Positions 7,194 through 12,219 of a stretch of DNA of 12,219 nt are shown piece after piece. Each line of letters starts with the position of its first letter. Position 1 is the first letter of the stretch. Origin of the DNA: Chloroflexota bacterium (GTDB lineage Bacteria > Chloroflexota > Dehalococcoidia > Tepidiformales > Tepidiformaceae); the NCBI GenBank assembly GCA_021823905.1, contig JAKALX010000071.1, forward strand, positions 1 through 12,219, read 5' to 3'. A program made the translations under genes and the position numbers. The notes beneath the pieces were generated by a model. It made no database searches. It had not been told where the DNA came from and saw nothing but the letters and a program-made list of their open reading frames with translations.

Positions 7194-7232
7194 ACGGAAT
7201 GTAAAAACCGTCACCGCGAGGTCACGTTCTGG
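7189..7232 (+). repeat. Tandem 11-bp-period block upstream of the flp pilin gene
   Basis: Read in consecutive 11-mers, units 1 and 2 both begin TGTAAA (7189 and 7200), and GTCAC recurs at 7210 and 7221, again 11 bp apart. An 11-bp period places copies on one face of the helix and is typical of sites for OmpR/PhoB-type and SARP-type winged-helix regulators. The block starts at the last codons of the GDPD gene. Confidence 0.55.
7190..7209 (+). promoter_or_regulatory. Shared upstream element, copy 1 (before flp pilin)
   Basis: GTAAAC-GGAAT-GTAAAAACC. It matches the element before the CAP-protein gene (8560-8579, minus strand) at 15 of 20 positions, and ends 85 nt before the pilin ATG, against 81 nt for the CAP gene. 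Likely a binding site for a common regulator; the regulator is not known. Confidence 0.5.
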
Positions 7233-7294
7233 CCCCGGTTGGATCAGGCTCGCCGGTCGATTTCTCAGGCAGTAGCGGGGAACCGGGGGCCGTG

Positions 7295-7474
7295 ATGATC
7301 CGACGAATCCACCAGACGGTATCAGCGTTGCGGGAACGCCGTGCGAGCGATGCCGGCCAGGGCCTCGCCGAGTACGCGCTCATCCTCGCGTTCGTCGCGC
7401 TCGCCTGCGTCGCCGCCCTCATCGCCTTCGGCGACGCTGTCAAGAACTCGCCGGGATGGACGATCTTCGGTTAG
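7295..7474 (+). CDS. Flp-type pilin precursor (Flp/Fap family)
   Basis: A 59-aa prepilin. A basic leader (IRRIHQTVSALRERRASDAG) ends at a Gly followed by QGLAEYALIL. That gives the Flp processing pattern of Gly, then Glu at +5 and Tyr at +6, where a TadV-type prepilin peptidase would cut. A ~20-residue hydrophobic helix follows (LILAFVALACVAALIAFG) and a short tail NSPGWTIFG. The size and layout match Flp major pilins, which polymerise into thin adhesive fibres exported by Tad machinery. No tad/cpa genes are in the window, so it is an orphan locus depending on machinery elsewhere, or a pseudopilin. ATG 7295 is chosen over the adjacent GTG 7292; G-rich sequence (CGGGGG) precedes both. Its stop overlaps the convergent CAP gene stop. 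Confidence 0.85.
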   Translation: MIRRIHQTVSALRERRASDAGQGLAEYALILAFVALACVAALIAFGDAVKNSPGWTIFG

Positions 7475-8478
7475 AGCTGGATGCGGCCGCAGCCCTGAGC
7501 GCCGGTCCCGTTGATCCAGAACGCCCCGCCGCCGGAACTGGAAAGATTGTTCGCGTAGTCGGGGACGAGCGGCGAATAGCGCCGCCAGTGGTCACCCTGT
7601 TGCTGGTAGATAGAGGTAAAGCATCCGCCTGCCCGTGCGAGCAGGTCGACGATTGGGCCGGCCGGCAGCGTCACCAGGTTCCAGCCAGTCGAAATCGCGA
7701 TCGTCACGCCGAACCGCGGCAGCGGCGTTGGCGACGGCGTCGGAGTCGGTGTGTTCGTCGGGGTGGGAGTGGCGGTCGAAGTCGATGTTGCCGTCGGCGA
7801 TGGCGAACTTGGGTCACCGCCAGTCCCACCGGTTACAACCTGGGGACAGCTATCCCACGTGGCGAAGAGCAACGTCACCCACGCGACCTTGTGCCCGTCA
7901 CTCGAGACCATTTTCGCCACTCCCACGCACTGAACGTACGCCGGCGGATTGATGTTCGCGTTGAGGTTGGAGGGAACCCGGACGCCACCATTATTCTCCG
8001 AGGTCATAATCGTGAGTGCCTGGGAAGGACTCACGCTGACTGTCGTGGATGCTTCCACCGTCGCGAGGCCCTCACCGCCAGCAGCCGCATTCGTCGGGTA
8101 GTCACAGTTGATGGCACGCGTTGCCCAGGCGTATCCGGCCGTGCCATCCGCGTTGTGCCCGGCAGCGCCCGGTGTGGTTGCAAGGAACTGCGCGTATCCG
8201 GCCGCAGCGGCGTTCAGTGGTCCCGAAAGCGTCAAGGGCCGCGATCCGGGGATATGTTGGTTCCGCCATACCTGGAGCTGCGACAGAAAGGTCATCTCCT
8301 CGGCGGTGTTCTGATGGGGCAGGCACCCCGCCATCGCGTCCGCGGTCCGCCCGCGGATACCGGTGAGCGCCGCGCTTGCCGACAGCAGCAGCGCCGCGGC
8401 CAGCGTGGACGCGAGGAATCCGCGGCGCTTGCGACCTCGAACGGCGGTGGAACGGGCAACGTGATCAGTCATGGGCAT
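7471..8478 (-). CDS. Secreted CAP-domain (SCP/PR-1-like) protein with Thr/Pro linker and C-terminal module
   Basis: A 335-aa predicted exported protein. A long basic N-region with RKRRGFLAS (RR at 18-19) before a hydrophobic stretch resembles a Tat signal, with likely cleavage near ASA (34-36). Residues ~60-212 look like a CAP domain: helix LNAAAAGYAQFLA, H108 in AGHNADG, E136 in GEGLA, and VTLLFATW near its end. The His/Glu pair is the CAP cleft signature, and four cysteines in this region may form disulfides. Residues ~225-254 are a Ser/Thr/Pro linker, then a ~80-residue module with GWNLVTLPAG, HWRRYSPL and GGGAFWING, which I read as a small beta-rich surface module. The frame extends to 8520, but ATG 8476-8478 has GGGAGA upstream. 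Function is unknown: surface binding or cell-wall-associated. No sortase motif or C-terminal anchor. Confidence 0.8.
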   Translation of the reverse strand: MPMTDHVARSTAVRGRKRRGFLASTLAAALLLSASAALTGIRGRTADAMAGCLPHQNTAEEMTFLSQLQVWRNQHIPGSRPLTLSGPLNAAAAGYAQFLATTPGAAGHNADGTAGYAWATRAINCDYPTNAAAGGEGLATVEASTTVSVSPSQALTIMTSENNGGVRVPSNLNANINPPAYVQCVGVAKMVSSDGHKVAWVTLLFATWDSCPQVVTGGTGGDPSSPSPTATSTSTATPTPTNTPTPTPSPTPLPRFGVTIAISTGWNLVTLPAGPIVDLLARAGGCFTSIYQQQGDHWRRYSPLVPDYANNLSSSGGGAFWINGTGAQGCGRIQL

Positions 8479-8504
8479 GGCAGGAACGTCTCCCACTGTC
8501 GGGG

Positions 8505-8536
8505 ACCATAGCACCCGCATTTCCAGCAGCGGTCAA
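8505..8536 (-). promoter_or_regulatory. Putative promoter of the CAP-protein gene
   Basis: Minus-strand TATGGT (8505-8510) as -10 and TTGACC (8531-8536) as -35, with a 20-nt spacer, longer than ideal. The transcript would start near 8497, leaving a ~19-nt leader with GGGAGA before the ATG. The wide spacer suggests a need for an activator, which fits the shared element upstream. Confidence 0.4.
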
Positions 8537-8559
8537 CCCACGCAAGCACAGTGCGCTTG

Positions 8560-8579
8560 AGTTTTTGCAGCCAGTTTAC
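8560..8579 (-). promoter_or_regulatory. Shared upstream element, copy 2 (before CAP-protein gene)
   Basis: On the minus strand it reads GTAAAC-TGGCT-GCAAAAACT. GTAAAC and GCAAAA start 11 bp apart, as in the pilin copy (7190-7209). It lies 23 nt upstream of the TTGACC hexamer and within the 231-nt gap between the CAP gene and the divergent regulator, so it could affect either gene. Confidence 0.5.
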
Positions 8580-8709
8580 GTTCCAACCCAACGCGGAACC
8601 GCCGAATTCCTTCACGTTGCCAATGGTCAGCCCGCGCGCGCAAGCGTAGGATGAGGCCGGGAGGACGGGGCGGCCCATGGGCGGTTAGGCGTTCCTGGCG
8701 TGGTATGAG

Positions 8710-11700
8710 ATGACCGACATCCCTCGGCGGCGGCGCACACACATCGATCGCCCGCGTGTCATGGCGATGCTTCAGAACGCCATCGGCTCGGGCCTCATCG
8801 TGCTCCAGGCGCCCCCGGGCTCCGGCAAGACGGCCGCCGCCGCGGAGCTGGCCCGCACCCTCGAAGGCGAATACACCACGCGCTGGCTCGCGCTCGATTC
8901 ATCGTGCTCCGTCCCCGAGGTCTTCGCCGAACGGTTCGCCCAGGCCCTCACCGGCGGGCCCGTCGATCCAATCTCAGCCGCCGGCCGCATCGGCGACCTC
9001 AAGGCCTACGTTGGCGCCGTGATCGCGGCCACCTCCCACACGTCCGAGCCGATCCTCCTGGTCATCGACAACGTCGAGGCGCTCGGCCGCGACGAGACGA
9101 CCGTCGACCTTCTCGGCTGGTTCATCGAGACCACCCCGGAAGGGTTCGAAGTTGTCCTCTCGGGCCGGGAGCTCCCACCGCTCGCCGATCTCGACGAGCG
9201 GATCGCCGCCGGCGAGATCACCCTCGCCGGCACCGCCGAGCTTGCCTTCGACGACGAGGAACTCACGCGCCTGTTGGCCTGCGCGAGCTCACCGCTTTCG
9301 GCCGCCGAACTGCGCGAGGCGTCCGACGGCTGGGCCGCCGGCGTCCTGGCAATCCTCTCCGGCACACTGAGCGCCAGCGGCTCGCATGAGCGCCGCCAGC
9401 AATCAGCCTGGACACGCTACCTGGGTTCGACGGTCTGGCGCAGCGTTCCCGCTCATCTCCAGCCGGCCATGCTCCGGCTTTCGTTGCTCGATACGATCGA
9501 CTCCCGGACCGCCTCGCGGCTCGCGGGCCCCGGCGCATGGCTCACCCTCAACAGCTGGCTCTCCGAACACGACTTCCTCTACGAGCAGCTCGAAGGCAAC
9601 CGCATCCGGTTCAATCCACTCCTCCGCGACTACCTCCGCGACCTCTTCCGCATGACCAACTCAGTCGAGTTCGACGCGACCGTCGGCGACCTGATTGCGG
9701 GCGCCGAGCGCGAGGGCAACCTCGCTCAGGCAGTCGAGTTCGCACGGACCGCCGGGCATGGACCCGAGCTGGCGCAACTCCTCCTTCGCCACAGTCAGCC
9801 ACTCATCCACCTGGGCGCCTTCCAGCTGCTCTGGCGCGGGTTCGAGGCGCTGCCGTGGGAGTTGCCGGCGGCCGATCCGCTCCTGGCGGCGATCCGCGCC
9901 CGGGTCCTGGCGCACACTGGCCGGGTCGAAGAGGCGCTCGCCGTCTCCGCGGAACTGCTCGACAGCGGCGTCGCCGGACCGGCGCGCATCCACGCCGTCC
10001 TTGCCCGCATGCGTGCCCTCCGCCTGTCCGGCCGGATTGAGGAGCTCGTCACCCTTGCGAGCTCGGTGCGCGTGGTCGAGGACTGCCCCGACGCGTCTCT
10101 CGTTGCCGAGCTCGATTACCACGAGGCCGAGATTGCCCTCTCCGCCATGGGCGACCTGAACCGCGCTGAGCGCCTCCTTCGCCAGACCGTCGAACGCTGC
10201 GATCCCGCGACCCATCCGCTCGGACTGCTCGCGCTCTCGACCATCGGACAGCTGCTGACCATTCGCGGCGATGGGCCGAACGCCGTGAATACGCTCGTGC
10301 GAGCGGCCGAAGGCTGGCGCCGCGGCGGTCGAAGCTCAAACCTCGGCTGGGTCCTCAACAACCTCGGCATGGCGCATCTCATGGTCGGCGACTTCGAGAG
10401 CGCCGCGCGCACGCTTGAGGAAGCGCGCGAAGAGGGGTTGCACTGCGAGAACCAGCGCAACGTCGCCTATGCAACGGCCTCTCTGGGCGACGCGCACCTC
10501 GCTCTCGGCCAGTGGCAGCCCGCCCGCGAACGCTTCGAGGAGGCGATCAAGATCTGCGCCGAGGATGCGCCCGACGAGACGCTTGCGGCGCTCTCCATTG
10601 CCGGCCTTTCAGCCGCACTCCTCGGATTGGGCGAAATCACCGAGGCCGACTATTTCATCCGTCGGGCCCTCCTGGTCGCCGAGGTCTCCTCGAACGGTTT
10701 CGAGCTGGCCGCCTGCAAGCTGCAGGAAGCAGCGGTCGAATCGGCGGCGGGCAACCACGCAGCTGCCCTGCAAAGCTGCCACGAAGCCACCGCGCTCTTC
10801 GACGAGATGGACGCGCGCAGCTCGGCAACCGTCGCCCGCTACCGCCTGGCGCTCTGCCAGTTCCACGCGGGAAAACGCGGCGAGGCGCACGCCACGCTCG
10901 TGAATCTCGGCGAGCGCCTGACCGAACCCTGGATGTTCGGCGTGCTCGTGCCACTCGTTCGCGAGCATCGGATGTTCGCACAGTGGGCTATGTCCCACGG
11001 ACTCACGGCCGACGTCTTCCGCGAAATCACCCACAGTCAAACTTTCGAAAACGACCCGCTGCACGCCTCCGGGCCCGCCGCTCCGGCCTCCTCGCGGCCA
11101 CCGGTCGTCACGGCGCGTAGCCTGGGCCGTCTAAGCGTCCACGTCGGCAGGCGTGCGGTGAGTGACGAAGCCTGGACCAGCGCCCGCGCCCGCGAGCTCT
11201 TCTTCCTTCTCCTCGAGCATCGCGACGGCCTGCGCAAGGAAGAAGCGGCCGAACTCCTCTACCCGAATCTCACCCCCGCCCGGTGCAACAGCGCCTTTCA
11301 CTCGAACCTCTACCGGCTTCGGCGAGCGCTCTACCGTGGCAGCGTCATCAAGCGCGACGGCGCCTACCTCCTCAACCCCGACGCGGTGTTCCGCTGGGAC
11401 GTCGACCAATTCCGCGATCTGCTTCGCTCCGCCGAGTCTCTGCCCATCGGGTCCACCGAGCGCGCGGACGCGTATGAACGGGCGCTCGAGGTGTACCACG
11501 GGCCGTTCGCGGACGCCTTTTTCGGTGAGTGGGCCCAGGCCGTCCGCTTCCGGGCCGAGCAGTCGGCCAACTCCGCTCTCGCCGCCCTCGCTGGCTATCA
11601 CGCCTCGCGCAACAACTTCGAGGCGGCGGCAGGTTGCATGGAGCGTATCCTCGGCGCCGACGCGCTGAACGAAGAGGCCGCCTACGAGCTGGCGGTCTTC

Positions 11701-11841
11701 CGCGCGAAGGCCGGCCAGGCGGCCGCTGCCGTCGCGTTCCTCGACAGCTACCGCCACACGTACGAAACCGAGGCAGGCGAGGCCCTCCCCGGGCGTTTCG
11801 CCGCGCTGCGCGAGCGCGTCGCCACCGGCGCCATCGCCTGA
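8710..11841 (+). CDS. MalT/STAND-type ATPase - TPR - winged helix - BTAD transcriptional regulator
   Basis: A 1043-aa regulator. Residues ~1-215 are a MalT-like STAND ATPase: Walker A APPGSGKT (34-41), Walker B ILLVIDN (116-121) and a SDGWAAG motif (205-211) typical of MalT relatives. Residues ~330-780 are alpha-helical with TPR-like repeats (LNNLGMAHLMVGDFESAAR, YATASLGDAHLALGQW), the likely ligand-sensing superhelix. Residues ~804-900 are an OmpR-type winged helix (GRLSVHVG, ELFFLLLEHRDGLRKEEAAE, LYRLRRAL), and ~905-1040 a bacterial transcriptional activator domain (YHGPFADAFFGEWA). SARPs usually carry helix and BTAD at the N-terminus; here they are C-terminal. It presumably oligomerises on ATP and ligand binding and activates promoters. 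ATG 8710 is the first ATG after a stop at 8686-8688; its ribosome-binding site is weak. A repeat operator and micropeptide gene follow. Confidence 0.9.
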   Translation: MTDIPRRRRTHIDRPRVMAMLQNAIGSGLIVLQAPPGSGKTAAAAELARTLEGEYTTRWLALDSSCSVPEVFAERFAQALTGGPVDPISAAGRIGDLKAYVGAVIAATSHTSEPILLVIDNVEALGRDETTVDLLGWFIETTPEGFEVVLSGRELPPLADLDERIAAGEITLAGTAELAFDDEELTRLLACASSPLSAAELREASDGWAAGVLAILSGTLSASGSHERRQQSAWTRYLGSTVWRSVPAHLQPAMLRLSLLDTIDSRTASRLAGPGAWLTLNSWLSEHDFLYEQLEGNRIRFNPLLRDYLRDLFRMTNSVEFDATVGDLIAGAEREGNLAQAVEFARTAGHGPELAQLLLRHSQPLIHLGAFQLLWRGFEALPWELPAADPLLAAIRARVLAHTGRVEEALAVSAELLDSGVAGPARIHAVLARMRALRLSGRIEELVTLASSVRVVEDCPDASLVAELDYHEAEIALSAMGDLNRAERLLRQTVERCDPATHPLGLLALSTIGQLLTIRGDGPNAVNTLVRAAEGWRRGGRSSNLGWVLNNLGMAHLMVGDFESAARTLEEAREEGLHCENQRNVAYATASLGDAHLALGQWQPARERFEEAIKICAEDAPDETLAALSIAGLSAALLGLGEITEADYFIRRALLVAEVSSNGFELAACKLQEAAVESAAGNHAAALQSCHEATALFDEMDARSSATVARYRLALCQFHAGKRGEAHATLVNLGERLTEPWMFGVLVPLVREHRMFAQWAMSHGLTADVFREITHSQTFENDPLHASGPAAPASSRPPVVTARSLGRLSVHVGRRAVSDEAWTSARARELFFLLLEHRDGLRKEEAAELLYPNLTPARCNSAFHSNLYRLRRALYRGSVIKRDGAYLLNPDAVFRWDVDQFRDLLRSAESLPIGSTERADAYERALEVYHGPFADAFFGEWAQAVRFRAEQSANSALAALAGYHASRNNFEAAAGCMERILGADALNEEAAYELAVFRAKAGQAAAAVAFLDSYRHTYETEAGEALPGRFAALRERVATGAIA

Positions 11842-11875
11842 TCGAACTCCCAAGAATTCAGGCACCGACGAACAA

Positions 11876-11898
11876 TCTCGCGAGAATTTCGCGAGAAT
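11876..11898 (+). promoter_or_regulatory. Candidate SARP/BTAD operator: two direct repeats with 11-bp period
   Basis: TCTCGCGAGAAT (11876-11887) and TTTCGCGAGAAT (11887-11898) agree at 11 of 12 positions and are offset by 11 bp. Each contains the self-complementary TCGCGA. The second copy ends exactly 8 bp before the -10-like TAGGCT, which is the arrangement described for Streptomyces SARP activator sites. The regulator gene just upstream encodes a BTAD activator. Confidence 0.6.
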
Positions 11899-11906
11899 CA
11901 GCGCCG

Positions 11907-11912
11907 TAGGCT
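11907..11912 (+). promoter_or_regulatory. Putative -10 element of the micropeptide gene
   Basis: TAGGCT is a weak -10 match. At the -35 position (about 11884-11889) there is only GAATTT inside the repeats, so the promoter should depend on an activator. The predicted start is near 11919. Confidence 0.45.
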
Positions 11913-11917
11913 TCCGT

Positions 11918-11935
11918 CCGAAGAATCAACTTCGG
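11918..11935 (+). other. Leader hairpin touching the Shine-Dalgarno of the micropeptide gene
   Basis: CCGAAG-AATCAA-CTTCGG makes a 6-bp stem and 6-nt loop. The 3' arm shares two bases with the GGAGG ribosome-binding site (11934-11938). It could stabilise the 5' end of the mRNA or modulate translation; it is short enough to be chance. Confidence 0.4.
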
Positions 11936-11948
11936 AGGAACCCCTGCA

Positions 11949-12035
11949 ATGACTCGTCTGATCTCTGTCGCCATCGCCCTCGCCGCCCTCGCCACCGTCG
12001 CACTCGCCGGCGCCGCCCCGATCCAGTCCTGGTAG
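11949..12035 (+). CDS. 28-aa secreted micropeptide precursor, candidate signalling peptide
   Basis: ATG 11949 is preceded by a perfect GGAGG (11934-11938) at 10 nt. The product starts MTRL, runs through an uninterrupted hydrophobic core (VAIALAALATVALA) and ends GAAPIQSW before a TAG. It is essentially a signal peptide with an 8-residue tail: ALA at 18-20 is a good signal-peptidase site, releasing GAAPIQSW, and further trimming could give PIQSW. Such layouts are known for secreted pheromone precursors encoded beside TPR receptors in Firmicutes (RRNPP systems). Here the upstream neighbour is a TPR regulator 107 nt away, with a SARP-like operator between. Alternatives: a leader peptide coupling translation to the downstream frame, or a small membrane peptide. 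Expression is likely from the sequence; a signalling role is inference. Confidence 0.6.
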   Translation: MTRLISVAIALAALATVALAGAAPIQSW

Positions 12036-12057
12036 GCTCCGCGGCCGCCAGGGCCCG

Positions 12058-12219
12058 GTGGTGACACTCTTTCGGCTCGTCCGCCGCCGGTTCGCCGGTG
12101 CGGGCGAGTTGCCTTTTCTTGCGGCGGCATTCGTGCTGTTCGCCGCCCAGCAGCCTGCCATCCGCGGCCTGCCGCTGACCGGCGTCAGTGGCGCGATTCG
12201 GCGCGCGATTGTCTTTCCC
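12058..12219 (+). CDS. Possible membrane protein, N-terminal fragment (3' truncated)
   Basis: The frame is open from tandem GTG codons (12058, 12061) to the right edge, 54 codons. The translation has a basic start (LVRRRFAG) and then a hydrophobic segment (LPFLAAAFVLFAAQ), as in a membrane protein whose first helix follows positive residues. It begins 22 nt after the micropeptide stop and could be co-transcribed. The ribosome-binding site is weak (AGGG), and a strong hairpin with a T-rich tail (12076-12120) falls inside the first codons, so the true start may lie further on, for example TTG 12109. Family not recognised. Confidence 0.4.
   Translation, partial: MVTLFRLVRRRFAGAGELPFLAAAFVLFAAQQPAIRGLPLTGVSGAIRRAIVFP
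12076..12120 (+). terminator. Strong hairpin with T-rich tail downstream of the micropeptide gene
   Basis: A 9-bp outer stem (12076-12084 with 12100-12108, one G-U), one bulged C at 12085, a 5-bp inner stem (12086-12090 with 12095-12099, one G-U) and a TTCG loop, followed by TTGCCTTTTCTT. It could end a ~200-nt micropeptide transcript or act as an attenuator. It also lies within an open frame, so it may be a by-product of high GC. Confidence 0.5.

Noticed and set aside
6288..7214. Minus-strand open frame (308 codons) opposite the GDPD gene
   Set aside because: The plus strand carries the ordered GDPD motifs; this frame has none.
7456..8511. Plus-strand open frame (351 codons) opposite the CAP gene
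   Set aside because: Arg-rich shadow; the minus strand has a signal peptide, CAP motifs, linker and a better start.
8623..8652. TAGGAT (8647-8652) with TTGCCA (8617-8622) as promoter of the large regulator
   Set aside because: The spacer is 24 nt and no SARP-like repeats precede the hexamer; it may be a lone -10 but support is too thin to list.

Overview
The window is GC-rich, bacterial and chromosomal in character, with short intergenic gaps and no phage, transposon, CRISPR or rRNA. The tRNA genes do not encode CCA. At least two genes (SRAP and GDPD) look leaderless. The regulator at the right end combines a MalT-type ATPase, TPRs and a BTAD domain, and the secreted CAP protein ends in a GWNLVTLPAG-type module. 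I associate this mix with Chloroflexota or a similar high-GC lineage, but no taxonomic marker is present, so that is a low-confidence inference.

Layout, left to right. (1) The 3' part of a threonine dehydratase/serine racemase-type PLP enzyme (+) converges on a ketopantoate-reductase-family gene (-). The latter is divergent from a SRAP/HMCES-type DNA-protein crosslink gene (+). (2) A strong bidirectional hairpin (2345-2372) separates SRAP from two overlapping dipeptide/oligopeptide ABC ATPase genes (-). These lie downstream of tRNA-Leu(UAG) and tRNA-Lys(CUU), with an extended -10 promoter before tRNA-Lys. No permease or binding-protein gene is in view. (3) A probable 53-aa ORF and a COMT-type O-methyltransferase (both -) follow, divergent from a glycerophosphodiester phosphodiesterase (+). 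(4) A lone Flp-type prepilin (+) overlaps by 4 nt, tail to tail, a Tat-like secreted CAP-domain protein (-). Both have nearly the same 20-bp element, built on an 11-bp period, about 80-85 nt before their start codons. (5) A 1043-aa regulator (+) has the order STAND ATPase, TPR, winged helix, BTAD.

The most notable part is right after the regulator. Two 12-bp repeats with an 11-bp period sit exactly 8 bp before a -10-like hexamer, which is the geometry of SARP/BTAD activator sites. Then come a leader hairpin touching a strong Shine-Dalgarno, a 28-aa ORF that is essentially a signal peptide ending in PIQSW, and a 14-bp stem with a T-rich tail. I read this as a candidate self-contained signalling cassette (TPR receptor/activator, its operator, a secreted micropeptide). 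The parts are seen in the sequence; the function is inference.
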